A stretch of DNA of 21,419 nucleotides from CAZWMK01 sp964635065 (GTDB taxonomy: Bacteria > Pseudomonadota > Alphaproteobacteria > Sphingomonadales > Sphingomonadaceae): contig CAZWMK010000031.1 in the NCBI GenBank assembly GCA_964635065.1, positions 1-21,419 on the forward strand, written 5' to 3'. A model generated the notes under the pieces. It did not search any database. It had not been told where the DNA came from and worked only from the letters and a program-made list of their open reading frames with translations. The first letter of the stretch is position 1. Each line of letters starts with the position of its first letter. Made by a program: the position numbers and the translations under genes. This document shows, one piece after another, positions 1-7,075 of the stretch.

Positions 1-217
1 GGCCGAGCATCCGCATTTGCCTGCCCGATAGCGTGCCGTAGGGAATGGCAACGCGCAGCATGTAGGCGTGCAACTGGAGGTAAAGGCCGTTCTTCAGCCG
101 CAGCGGCTTGAACTGGTCTTCGGTGAGCTCGCCGGAAATGCGGCGCGCGATCTGGTCGCGGAACTCGTCGACGCGGGCATCGACAATCGCCTGGTCATAC
201 TGGTCGTACTTATACAT
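1..217 (-). CDS. cysI: Nitrite/sulfite reductase, N-terminal fragment (cut by window start)
   Basis: This is the first 72 residues of a siroheme/[4Fe-4S] nitrite/sulfite reductase; the rest lies left of base 1. The family reduces sulfite to sulfide (or nitrite to ammonia) in the cytoplasm. The visible part begins MYKYDQYDQ and carries the stretch LRLKNGLYLQLHAYMLR followed by VAIPYGTLSGRQ, which is the family's conserved N-terminal ferredoxin-like half-domain. The siroheme and cluster-binding cysteines are not in view. The ATG at 215-217 lies inside the end of the upstream DUF2849 gene (8-base overlap), so translation is probably coupled. The preceding siroheme-synthesis gene supports assimilatory sulfite reduction. 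I cannot tell sulfite from nitrite specificity from this fragment. Confidence 0.85.
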   Translation of the reverse strand, partial: MYKYDQYDQAIVDARVDEFRDQIARRISGELTEDQFKPLRLKNGLYLQLHAYMLRVAIPYGTLSGRQMRMLG

Positions 218-545
218 GGTCTTCCCCGTGCGGCGCGGCGTGGTGATCGGCGTTGGTGCCGGTAAAGGTGCAAGGTGCGGGCCGGGCCAGATCCATGCGG
301 ACCGACGGGCCGATGGCGCGGACACGTTCGCGGATGTGCAGCGGGCGCGGACCCGCGGCCGTTTCCTCGGCTTCGATCAGGTTGACGTCGCAGATCGTAC
401 CGGTTGCAAGAGATTCGGCCTTCAGCGCCTCGGCACGGTCGGCGGGCACGGCCTTGGCGTCGGACAGGCTGCGGCTCCAGCTGCCGTTGGACCACCACAG
501 AACATCGCCGGTCAAAAGATCATTGCCCGTCAAAAGCTGGATCAC
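210..545 (-). CDS. DUF2849 domain protein between cobA and cysI
   Basis: This 111-residue protein is recognised as DUF2849, a small alphaproteobacterial family of unknown function that habitually sits between the siroheme methyltransferase gene and sulfite reductase. The N-terminus contains a tryptophan-rich segment (VLWWSNGSWSRSL, about residues 15-27). The end is His-rich (TNADHHAAPHGEDHV). There is no signal peptide or membrane segment. The start is GTG at 543-545, overlapping the TGA of cobA by four bases (GTGA). The stop TAA at 210-212 is embedded just after the ATG of cysI. Both junctions imply translational coupling and a stoichiometric role with sulfite reductase, but the biochemical function is not known to me. 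Confidence 0.85.
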   Translation of the reverse strand: MIQLLTGNDLLTGDVLWWSNGSWSRSLSDAKAVPADRAEALKAESLATGTICDVNLIEAEETAAGPRPLHIRERVRAIGPSVRMDLARPAPCTFTGTNADHHAAPHGEDHV

Positions 546-1318
546 GCGATAATCTCCTCACAGAGGCCGATTCGGCCTAGCACGTCTTTGGCATTGCCGA
601 GCCGCGCGACTTCACCGACCACGATGAGCGCGGGGCTTTTGACCTGTTCGCGCTGCATGGCAGGACCAAGGTCGGCCAGAAGCGTCACCAGCGCCCGGCT
701 GCCGGGCAGGGTGCCACGTTCCAGCAGGGCAACCGGGGTCGCCGGCGACAGGCCGTCGGCGATGAGTTTTTCGGCGATGGCATCGGCGGTCGCCACGCCC
801 ATGTAGATGACAAGGGTGCGACCGACACCGGCCAGTCCGCTCCAGTTCTGATCGGACAAGCCTTTGCACTGGCCGGCGACGAACGTGACGATCGAGGCGT
901 GATCGCGGTGCGTCAGCGGAATCTGGGCTTCGGCGGCAGCGCCGAGCGCTGACGACACGCCGGGAATGACCGTGACGGCAATGCCTGCGGCCCGCGCGGC
1001 TTCTGCTTCCTCGCCGCCGCGGCCAAAGATGAAGGGGTCGCCACCCTTGACGCGGACAACGATCTGCCCTGCCCGGGCTTCGGCGACGAGAATGGCATTG
1101 ATGCCGTCCTGCGGGACCGTATGGCGGTCGCGCTTTTTCGACACGTTGATCCGGCGCGCCGCAATTGGCGCCAACGCCAGCACGCGCGGATCGACCAGCC
1201 CGTCATGCACGACGACGTCGGCACGTTCGAGCGCCCGCACCGCTTTTACGGTCAGCAGCTCTGGATCGCCCGGTCCGGCGCCCAGCAGGATGATCTCGCC
1301 AGTTGTGGCCATTGTCAT
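542..1318 (-). CDS. cobA: Uroporphyrinogen-III C-methyltransferase (SUMT)
   Basis: This 258-residue protein is an S-adenosylmethionine-dependent methylase that converts uroporphyrinogen III to precorrin-2, the branch-point to siroheme and cobalamin. The diagnostic segments are all visible: LLGAGPGDPELLT at residues 11-23, VVRVKGGDPFIFGRGGEE at 87-104, and VIPGVSSALGAAAEAQIPLTHRD at about 117-139, described here only by its ends. It is the single-domain form, without the dehydrogenase/ferrochelatase half of enterobacterial CysG, so those steps must be encoded elsewhere. An upstream in-frame ATG at 1342 exists. I chose the ATG at 1316-1318 because a GGAGG (complement of 1326-1330) lies 7 bases before it. 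The gene leads the cobA-DUF2849-cysI operon, so siroheme supply for sulfite reductase is the likely main role. Confidence 0.93.
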   Translation of the reverse strand: MTMATTGEIILLGAGPGDPELLTVKAVRALERADVVVHDGLVDPRVLALAPIAARRINVSKKRDRHTVPQDGINAILVAEARAGQIVVRVKGGDPFIFGRGGEEAEAARAAGIAVTVIPGVSSALGAAAEAQIPLTHRDHASIVTFVAGQCKGLSDQNWSGLAGVGRTLVIYMGVATADAIAEKLIADGLSPATPVALLERGTLPGSRALVTLLADLGPAMQREQVKSPALIVVGEVARLGNAKDVLGRIGLCEEIIA

Positions 1319-1376
1319 GGTCAAGCCTCCAGTCTTTTCCATGACGAAGATGCGCAGAAACCGAAAGCAATGGATT

Positions 1377-1392
1377 CTTGGCTGTCGCCAAG
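1377..1392. promoter_or_regulatory. Short inverted repeat between divergent cobA and hydrolase genes
   Basis: CTTGGC and GCCAAG form a perfect 6-bp inverted repeat around a TGTC loop. It lies in the 170-base divergent intergenic region (1319-1488), about 60 bases upstream of the cobA start. The position suits an operator for the sulfur operon, but six base pairs can arise by chance in GC-rich DNA. No convincing -35/-10 pair was identified in this intergenic stretch on either strand. Confidence 0.25.
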
Positions 1393-1488
1393 GTCAGCTT
1401 GCCGCCTCGGATTGTCAGCTCATCTAGCGGCTTTCGTCACGGGCCGTCTTCTGTATTGAAGAGGGCGAGGCAGAACGAGTGTAATGCA

Positions 1489-2373
1489 ATGGTGGACGAA
1501 AAAGGCAGCGGACAGCTCTGGCACGATGGCTATTACTGGTCGCGCGACGGGCTGCGCCTGCATTACCGCGACTATCCCGGCCGCGCGGACCGGCCTGTCC
1601 TTTTGTGTCTGCCGGGCCTGACCCGCAACGCGCGCGACTTCGAAGCGCTGGCGGCGCGGCTGATGGGGGAATGGCGGGTGGTGGCGGTTTCGCTGCGCGG
1701 ACGCGGCGAATCGGCCTATGCCAAAGATCCGCTGACCTATGTGCCGTTGACCTATTTGCAGGACATCGACGCGCTTTTGCATGCGGCGGGGATCGCCCGC
1801 TTTGCCGTGATCGGCACGTCTCTTGGCGGCCTTCTCGCCCTGATGCTGGCCCCGACGCACAAGGCGATGCTGGCGGGCGTGGTGCTGAACGATATCGGCC
1901 CGGCTGTCGCACCCGCGGGGGTGGCGCGCATCAGAAGCTATGTCGGGCGCAGCGGCAACTGGCCGACATGGCTCCATGCCGCGCGCGACATTGCGGCGAT
2001 CAATCGCTCGCAATTCCCCGACGCCGACATGGGCGACTGGCTGCGCATGGCGAAGCAGCGCTGCCGCCTGACGGCGAATGGCCGCATCGTCTGGGATTAT
2101 GACGCCCGTATCGCCGAACCCTTCCGCCTGCCGCATGGCGATGACGTCATCGACCTGTGGCCAGCGCTGGCGGCTCTGCGCGACAAGCCGACGCTGTCGG
2201 TGCGCGGTGCATTGTCGGATATTCTGACCGAGGACATCCAGGCGCGGATGGTGGCGCAGGCACCCTGGATCACGACGCACGTCGTGCCCGGTATCGGCCA
2301 TGCGCCGACCCTGTCGGAAGCGGACGCACGCACAGCCCTTGACCGATGGCTTATGGCGGTTGCCGGCAGTTGA
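1489..2373 (+). CDS. Alpha/beta-hydrolase fold protein
   Basis: This 294-residue protein has an alpha/beta-hydrolase fold. The nucleophile elbow is G-T-S-L-G with Ser111. The likely acid is Asp244 in the segment RGALSDIL and the likely base is His271 in GIGHAPTL. The oxyanion-side loop LCLPGLTRNARDF lies near residues 39-51. A cap region rich in Trp and Asp lies between residues 150 and 215. There is no signal peptide, so it should be cytoplasmic. The substrate cannot be read from the sequence; family members include esterases, lactonases and C-C hydrolases. The open frame extends upstream to 1378, but the ATG at 1489 is the first start from which the sequence looks like the family. The ribosome site is weak. 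It is divergent from cobA and convergent with the AsnB-like gene (21-base gap). Confidence 0.85.
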   Translation: MVDEKGSGQLWHDGYYWSRDGLRLHYRDYPGRADRPVLLCLPGLTRNARDFEALAARLMGEWRVVAVSLRGRGESAYAKDPLTYVPLTYLQDIDALLHAAGIARFAVIGTSLGGLLALMLAPTHKAMLAGVVLNDIGPAVAPAGVARIRSYVGRSGNWPTWLHAARDIAAINRSQFPDADMGDWLRMAKQRCRLTANGRIVWDYDARIAEPFRLPHGDDVIDLWPALAALRDKPTLSVRGALSDILTEDIQARMVAQAPWITTHVVPGIGHAPTLSEADARTALDRWLMAVAGS

Positions 2374-2394
2374 CAGGCTGCGGACGCGAGGCCG

Positions 2395-4146
2395 TCAGGC
2401 GGCGATGCGATCGGCGAGTTTCTGGGCCAGCAGTTCAAGCGTCGCAATGCGGCGGTACAGCCCGCTGTCGCGTACGGCGCGGACGTTGAAGAAGGACCGC
2501 ATGAAAGGATAATGCAGGTCGATGACCCGGCCGAGATAGGCGGGTGTCAAAAGACCGCCATGATCGTCGTCCATCGCGCCAAGGCGGCGCCGCAGCGCAT
2601 AGCTGCGCTGGCGCACACTGGCTGGCCGGATGCGCGTCGACCATTCGGATATGATGTGCGCAAACGTGGGCGGCTGATCGAAACTGTGGCCATAGGCCGA
2701 CGGATAGCTGGCCAGTTTCGGATCGAGATGCGTCAGAAGCGCGGCTTCGAAATGACCGAGATTCTTGAGTGCGATCGGCAGGTGCAGCGCTTCTGCGACG
2801 ACGCGATGATCCAGGAACGGCATGAGATAGCCGCCAAACCGTCCGACAAGGCTGATTTCACGCCCGAAAAATGCGCGGCAACGCATGCGCGGATAGAGCT
2901 GTTCGATGAGCACCCGGTCAAGCGGCCCATGCGCGTCGGGCAGGCCGATGGCGGCAAGCGCCTTGGCTTCGAGGCGGTCGAGGAAAGCACTGGCGTCAAA
3001 ACGAGCGGTGACATCGCTGGCGACGAAGCGCGCGAAAAAGGCGCGCATGACATCGCGGGCGCTGAGCGGACGGTCGGGCAGGTAGAAGAAATTGCGAAAC
3101 ACCTCGCCGCAGCCGCCCGATACGGCCAGTTGTCCGCCAAGCTGCCGGGCATGCCGCGCATGGGCATTGCCGCCATTGTCGAACAGCCCGCCATCTGTCA
3201 CCAGCGCATCGGTTTCCTGAAAATTGCGTTCGACGATGGCGGCGAAATCATCGGGTGTGATCTTGACGAAATCGGCTTTGACAAAGCGTTCGAGTGCGAA
3301 GCCCTCGCCTTCGGCGATTACCGTGGCGATGTCGACGTCGGCATCGCCAGGCTGGCCATAGACGTAAACATGGGGCTGAACCCCGCTGTCGCGCAACAAG
3401 GCCAGGGCCAGCCGTGAATCAAGGCCGCCAGAGAGCGGACACTGCATTTTGTCGCCCCAAGCGGCGACATAGGGTGTCACGACGTCGCGCAGCAGCGCGG
3501 CCTGCCGTGCGACCCGCTCGGCCAGTGGCGCTGCCGGATCAATGGCGGTGGGCAAGGGTTTCTGTACGGCATGGGCGATGGTGGTGGCGCCCAGCTCCAG
3601 TTGCGATTCCGGCCCCAGTCGCGTGATTTCGCGAAACACCGTGTCGTCCCCGGTCGGAAACACGTTGAAGGCAAATTCATAAATGCCCTGGTCAGCGAAA
3701 TGCAGTTGCTGGCAGCTTTGCGCCGCCGCCAGGAAGGATGTGGTCAGCACGCGGTCATCGGCTGTGCGGAACAGCTGGAACGCACCGAAATAATCGGTCA
3801 GGAGAAGCGTGCGGCCAGCTTTGTGAACGAGCAGCGCAAATTGTCCGGCCAGCCGGTCCCAGGCAGTAAAGGGCAGGGTGCAGGCCTCAAGCAGGGCGGA
3901 CAGGGCTGGTGTTCCGGTCTTGCCGTCAAAAACGAGCGTACCGGCGACCGCGACGAAATCGTCGCCGTTCCGAAAAAATCCGTCGGGACCGCCATGAATA
4001 AAGCCGGCGTGAAAACCGACATAGGCCGGCGTTTCAAAAGCGGTTGGCTCCGGAAAACCATGCTGCCGGAACTGCTGGCGCGCCTTGGCCAGATCGGCGG
4101 CATTGTCAGCGCCATCGCCCCGTCGACATAGATAGATACCGCCCAT
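2395..4146 (-). CDS. Asparagine-synthase-like ATP-dependent amidotransferase, N-terminal Cys lost
   Basis: This 583-residue protein has the asparagine synthetase B layout. An N-terminal class II glutamine amidotransferase-like region (about residues 1-190) is followed by an adenylating synthetase domain with the PP-loop SGGLDS at 239-244. The protein begins MGGIY, not the MCGI of active family members, so the cysteine nucleophile that hydrolyses glutamine is absent. It probably uses free ammonia, another amine donor, or makes a different amide bond. Related proteins act in surface-polysaccharide loci and as macrolactam synthetases (lasso peptides), but no lasso precursor or leader peptidase is seen here. 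The open frame runs upstream to 4791, antisense to the GT4 gene; I start at 4144-4146 because family similarity begins there. A GGAG lies about 12 bases upstream, which is rather far. It is divergent from GT4. Confidence 0.82.
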   Translation of the reverse strand: MGGIYLCRRGDGADNAADLAKARQQFRQHGFPEPTAFETPAYVGFHAGFIHGGPDGFFRNGDDFVAVAGTLVFDGKTGTPALSALLEACTLPFTAWDRLAGQFALLVHKAGRTLLLTDYFGAFQLFRTADDRVLTTSFLAAAQSCQQLHFADQGIYEFAFNVFPTGDDTVFREITRLGPESQLELGATTIAHAVQKPLPTAIDPAAPLAERVARQAALLRDVVTPYVAAWGDKMQCPLSGGLDSRLALALLRDSGVQPHVYVYGQPGDADVDIATVIAEGEGFALERFVKADFVKITPDDFAAIVERNFQETDALVTDGGLFDNGGNAHARHARQLGGQLAVSGGCGEVFRNFFYLPDRPLSARDVMRAFFARFVASDVTARFDASAFLDRLEAKALAAIGLPDAHGPLDRVLIEQLYPRMRCRAFFGREISLVGRFGGYLMPFLDHRVVAEALHLPIALKNLGHFEAALLTHLDPKLASYPSAYGHSFDQPPTFAHIISEWSTRIRPASVRQRSYALRRRLGAMDDDHGGLLTPAYLGRVIDLHYPFMRSFFNVRAVRDSGLYRRIATLELLAQKLADRIAA

Positions 4147-4219
4147 CCGGGTTTGCTGCTCCTGCTGCCAGGGCTGCTTTCGCAGCCACGGCCTTGTTGT
4201 CCGGCTTCTTCTAGACGGC

Positions 4220-4235
4220 GGCGGCGCGCGCCGCC
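4220..4235. promoter_or_regulatory. Perfect 16-bp palindrome in the AsnB-like/GT4 divergent region
   Basis: GGCGGCGCGCGCCGCC is identical to its own reverse complement. It lies in the 159-base gap between the two divergent starts (4147-4305), roughly 74 bases from the AsnB-like start and 70 bases from the GT4 start. The location suits a shared operator. The all-G/C composition in a GC-rich genome weakens the case. The stretch between it and the GT4 start turns AT-rich (around 4270-4297), consistent with a promoter, but I cannot assign -35 and -10 boxes. Confidence 0.3.
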
Positions 4236-4305
4236 AGTCGCCGTCGCGCCTTCGTCCTGCTATAGCCACAGGAATATTAACAATCATGGCTTTAAACTGC
4301 CGATC

Positions 4306-5442
4306 ATGTCCCGCCCGCGCCGCCTTTTGCATCTTCATTCGACCTTCAAGCTGGGTGGCAAGGAGGCGCGGGCTGTTACCCTCATGAATGCCTTTGGTCC
4401 CGACTGGCAGCACGATATCGTTTCCGCCGAGCCCGGCGAGACGGGGGCCATGCAGGGCGTCGATTCCCATGTCGGGGCACGGCTTCTGACGGACTTTCCG
4501 CCGCTCGCCGGACGTTTTTCGCTCACGCGGCTGCGCGCCATCGGCCGGGCCATCGCGGCAGGCGGTTATGATCTTGTTCTCAGCTACAACTGGGGGGCGA
4601 TGGACGGGGTGATGGCGAACAGCCTGTTTGCCCGCCGGCCGCTGATTCATCATGAGGACGGTTTCAACGAGGACGAGGCCGAGCGCCAGAAACCGCAGCG
4701 CATCATCTATCGCCGCCTTGCCCTGCTGGGGGCACGGAAATTGGTGGTGCCATCGCAGACGCTGGAGAAGATCGCGCGCACTGTCTGGCATCAGCCGCCG
4801 GACAGGCTGCTATGGATTCCAAATGGCGTTGATGCCGCAGCCCTTGCCGTGCCACCAGCGCCCGATGCCATTCCCGCTTTCGTTCGTCAGCCGGGCGAGG
4901 TGGTGGTCGGCACGCTGGCCGGGCTGCGCACGGTCAAGAATCTGCCGCGTCTTGTCCGCGTTTTTGCCGATGCCTGCGCGCAAGCGGCGGTGCCGGCGCG
5001 GTTGGTGATTGTCGGCAGCGGCCCCGATGAGGCGCGGATCAGGGACGAGGCCGCGCGGTTGGGCATGTCGGACCGGCTGGTCATGCCCGGTTTTCTGGCG
5101 AACCCGCATCTTTATGTCGGCCTGTTCGACATTTTCGCGCTGTCATCCGACAGCGAGCAGTTTCCGATTTCCCTTGTCGAGGCGATGGGGGCGGGACTGC
5201 CCGCACTCTCCACGGCCGTTGGCGATGTCGGGGCGATCGTCGATCCAGGCAACCAGCCTTTCATCATCGCCCGCGAAGACGAGGCGGGACAGGCGGCAGC
5301 GCTTGCGCAATTGCTGCGCGATCCTGCGTTGCGCGCCCGCCTTGGCGCGGCCAATCGCGCCCGTGTCGTAAGGCTGTTCAGCAAGACGGCGATGATCGAC
5401 CGCTATCGCACGCTTTATTGCGCGGAGGCGGATCAGACGTAA
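4306..5442 (+). CDS. Glycosyltransferase family 4 (GT-B fold)
   Basis: This 378-residue protein is a retaining GT4-type glycosyltransferase that moves a sugar from a nucleotide donor to a glycan or lipid acceptor at the inner face of the membrane. The GT-B halves are visible. The N-terminal half opens with a strand and a glycine-rich loop (LLHLHSTFKLGGKEAR, residues 7-22). The C-terminal half has VGTLAGLRTVKNLPRL (residues 201-216, Arg208 and Lys211) and LVIVGSGPDE. The family E-x7-E motif is Glu284 and Glu292 in EQFPISLVEAMGAGLP. The ATG at 4306 is preferred over the upstream frame to 4153, whose Arg-rich translation does not resemble the family. Donor and acceptor are unknown. It is divergent from the AsnB-like gene, suggesting joint work on a surface glycan. 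Confidence 0.88.
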   Translation: MSRPRRLLHLHSTFKLGGKEARAVTLMNAFGPDWQHDIVSAEPGETGAMQGVDSHVGARLLTDFPPLAGRFSLTRLRAIGRAIAAGGYDLVLSYNWGAMDGVMANSLFARRPLIHHEDGFNEDEAERQKPQRIIYRRLALLGARKLVVPSQTLEKIARTVWHQPPDRLLWIPNGVDAAALAVPPAPDAIPAFVRQPGEVVVGTLAGLRTVKNLPRLVRVFADACAQAAVPARLVIVGSGPDEARIRDEAARLGMSDRLVMPGFLANPHLYVGLFDIFALSSDSEQFPISLVEAMGAGLPALSTAVGDVGAIVDPGNQPFIIAREDEAGQAAALAQLLRDPALRARLGAANRARVVRLFSKTAMIDRYRTLYCAEADQT

Positions 5443-5507
5443 ACGCTTGACGCCCGCTGCGCGACAAGGCTCAATCCGTTTTGACGACAGGAAAGAGGGC
5501 GTTGATA

Positions 5508-5807
5508 ATGCAGCAAAAGCGCACGATTCTCAGCCACGCCCGTTTGCGGATCATGGCTCTGCTCATGGCGCTTCTGTCGTTGTTCTTCGCTATGGGGGCG
5601 ATTTTCATCGAACCCGCGGATGCTTTTTTTCCTCATCCGGCGCGGGGTTTCATCGATGCCTGCTTCATCACCGCGCCAGTCACGGCCCTCTTTGCCTACT
5701 GGATTTTGCATGTGCGGCGGCCCTGGGCACGCCATGCGGCATTGGGGTTGGTGTTCATTCCCTTGACGGCAGGCCTGATCGGTTTGTTTTTTTATCTCAT
5801 CATCTGA
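5508..5807 (+). CDS. Small integral membrane protein, unrecognised
   Basis: This 99-residue protein has three likely transmembrane helices at about residues 14-34, 50-67 and 77-98. A positively charged N-terminus (QQKRTILSHARLR) and the Arg-rich loop HVRRPWARH between helices 2 and 3 predict a cytoplasmic N-terminus. The second half loosely recalls DUF2798-type small membrane proteins, but I do not claim membership. The start at 5508 is supported by GAGGG at 5495-5499, 8 bases upstream; an earlier in-frame start at 5481 lacks this. It lies 65 bases after the glycosyltransferase and 78 bases before dodecin, on the same strand. No function can be assigned. Confidence 0.75.
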   Translation: MQQKRTILSHARLRIMALLMALLSLFFAMGAIFIEPADAFFPHPARGFIDACFITAPVTALFAYWILHVRRPWARHAALGLVFIPLTAGLIGLFFYLII

Positions 5808-5885
5808 TGTGGTCTGACAGGATGCGCCGGACCCGGAGGCGTCTTCGTGCGTTAAAGGCATGGGGGCGCAGATGGGAGAAGCATC

Positions 5886-6095
5886 ATGAGCAACCATGTC
5901 TACAAGACCGTCGAACTGGTCGGCAGTTCGGACAACGGTATCGAGGCGGCGATCCAGAATGCGGTCGGCCGGGCGCATGAAACCATTCGCAACATCCGCT
6001 GGTTCGAGGTGAAGCAGGTCCGCGGCCATGTCGAGGATGGCCGGGTGGCGCATTATCAGGTCAGCATCAGCCTGGGGTTCACCCTGGATGACTGA
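5886..6095 (+). CDS. Dodecin flavin-binding protein
   Basis: At 69 residues this is full length for dodecin, which forms a hollow dodecamer that binds and buffers flavins (FMN, riboflavin or lumichrome) in the cytoplasm. The signature is plain: the N-terminal strand VYKTVELVGSSDNGIEAAI, then the flavin-stacking tryptophan Trp39 in IRWFEVKQVRG, then the closing strand with His55 and VSISLGF. The start has a strong ribosome site (GGGAGAAG just upstream of the ATG). It is followed by a response-regulator gene after 25 bases; no functional link between the two is evident. Confidence 0.93.
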   Translation: MSNHVYKTVELVGSSDNGIEAAIQNAVGRAHETIRNIRWFEVKQVRGHVEDGRVAHYQVSISLGFTLDD

Positions 6096-6120
6096 GCAGG
6101 GTTAACCTGCTGGCAAGAAC

Positions 6121-6549
6121 ATGAATCTAGACTGGCGCAGCAAGCAGATGGGGCGCCGGATGGGAATCGATTATTCAACGTCAATCGTGATTGTCGATGA
6201 TTACCGCACCATGCTGCGGATCATCGGCAACCTGTTGATGCAGATCGGTTTTCGTGACTTGCGTGCCGCCAATGACGGCCATGCCGCGCTCGACATGCTG
6301 CGCGAGCGGCCTGCCGGTCTTGTCATTTCGGACTGGAACATGGAGCCGATGAGCGGCTTCGAGTTGCTGCAGTCGGTGCGTGCCGACGATGCGTTGCGCC
6401 ATGTTCCGTTCATCATGGTGACGGCGGAATCGAAAACCGAAAATGTGCTGGCGGCCCGGCAGGCGGGAGTCGATAATTACATCGTGAAGCCGTTCAATGC
6501 CGCGACGCTGCGACAAAAGATCGAAAGCGTGCTCGGCGCACGGGCCTAG
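6121..6549 (+). CDS. Single-domain CheY-like response regulator
   Basis: This 142-residue protein is one receiver domain with no output domain. The acidic pair Asp26-Asp27 is in IVIVDDYRTML, the phospho-acceptor is Asp71 in LVISDWNMEPMSGFELL, the switch threonine is Thr101 in FIMVTAES, and the conserved lysine is Lys123 in YIVKPFN. It resembles CheY of chemotaxis systems and should work by phosphorylation-dependent partner binding. No kinase, che or flagellar gene is in the window. The start is uncertain: the ATG at 6121 has no clear ribosome site, while an in-frame ATG at 6160 (giving MGIDYST...) follows a GGGG six bases upstream and would remove only a non-conserved 13-residue tail. Its stop lies six bases from the convergent folA stop. 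Confidence 0.88.
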   Translation: MNLDWRSKQMGRRMGIDYSTSIVIVDDYRTMLRIIGNLLMQIGFRDLRAANDGHAALDMLRERPAGLVISDWNMEPMSGFELLQSVRADDALRHVPFIMVTAESKTENVLAARQAGVDNYIVKPFNAATLRQKIESVLGARA

Positions 6550-6567
6550 GCCTGATCAGGTGGCCCG
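6541..6567. terminator. Nested inverted repeats at the cheY/folA convergent stops
   Basis: CGGGCC (6541-6546) pairs with GGCCCG (6562-6567) and encloses CCTGATCAGG (6551-6560), itself a perfect palindrome. A second palindrome, GGCCTAGGCC, covers the cheY stop. The structure lies exactly where two genes converge, so a bidirectional transcription stop is plausible. There is no T-run on either side, so it is not a standard intrinsic terminator. Confidence 0.3.
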
Positions 6568-7074
6568 CCGGACAAAGGTGACAAAACTATAAGCGGGTTG
6601 CCCATTGTGGGCAGGGTATTCCTCGCGCGCGATTTCCTGCCAGAGTGCATCGTCAAGCGCTGGAAAATGCGCATCACCTTGCGGACTGGCGGCGACTTCG
6701 GTCAGTTCGATACGCGTCGCCAGCGGCAGCGTCTGGCGATAGATGTCTGCCCCGCCGATGACCATCAACGCCTCGGCACGGGTGCGCGGATCAAGACCGG
6801 CGGCGGCGACGGCTTCGGCAAAATTGGTGACAGTCGTCACGCCCGCCGCAGCCCAGGCCGGATCGCGGGACAGCACGATATTATGGCGGCCGGGGAGCGG
6901 CCGGCCGATCGACTCATAGGTTTTTCGGCCCATGATGACCGGTTTTCCGATGGTCAGCCGTTTGAAGCGTTTGAGATCTTCGGACAGGTGCCAGGGCAAC
7001 GCGCCATCCGCCCCGATCACACCATTCTCGCCACGTGCGACGATGATGACGATTTCCGGGCGGATGGCGTCCAT
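6556..7074 (-). CDS. folA: Dihydrofolate reductase
   Basis: This 172-residue protein reduces dihydrofolate to tetrahydrofolate with NADPH, the target step of trimethoprim. Family landmarks are in order: VARGENGVIGADGALPWHLSED across residues 12-33 (Trp28 and the catalytic acid Asp33), VIMGRKTYESIGRPLPGR at 46-63 (NADPH and folate binding), and VIGGADIYRQTLPLA. The length is usual for the family. The ATG at 7072-7074 follows AGGTG eight bases upstream; that ribosome site lies inside the last codons of pstS, and only one base separates the pstS stop from this start. The two are therefore co-transcribed, although their functions are unrelated. Confidence 0.96.
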   Translation of the reverse strand: MDAIRPEIVIIVARGENGVIGADGALPWHLSEDLKRFKRLTIGKPVIMGRKTYESIGRPLPGRHNIVLSRDPAWAAAGVTTVTNFAEAVAAAGLDPRTRAEALMVIGGADIYRQTLPLATRIELTEVAASPQGDAHFPALDDALWQEIAREEYPAHNGQPAYSFVTFVRRAT

Positions 7075-7075
7075 C

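Noticed and set aside
2512..3417. 301-codon plus-strand open frame antisense to the AsnB-like gene
   Set aside because: The opposite strand encodes the PP-loop synthetase across the same bases; the antisense product resembles nothing.
4147..4305. A lasso-peptide precursor next to the AsnB-like gene
   Set aside because: I read both strands of the gap. The only short frames overlap the neighbouring genes and show no leader/core pattern, and no McjB-type peptidase is in the window.
4147..4791. N-terminal extension of the AsnB-like open frame
   Set aside because: The extra 215 codons are antisense to the GT4 gene and the divergent promoter region; family similarity begins at MGGIY.
5433..6053. 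206-codon minus-strand open frame over the small membrane protein and dodecin
   Set aside because: Dodecin on the plus strand is certain, and the membrane protein has a good ribosome site; the minus frame has no recognisable features.
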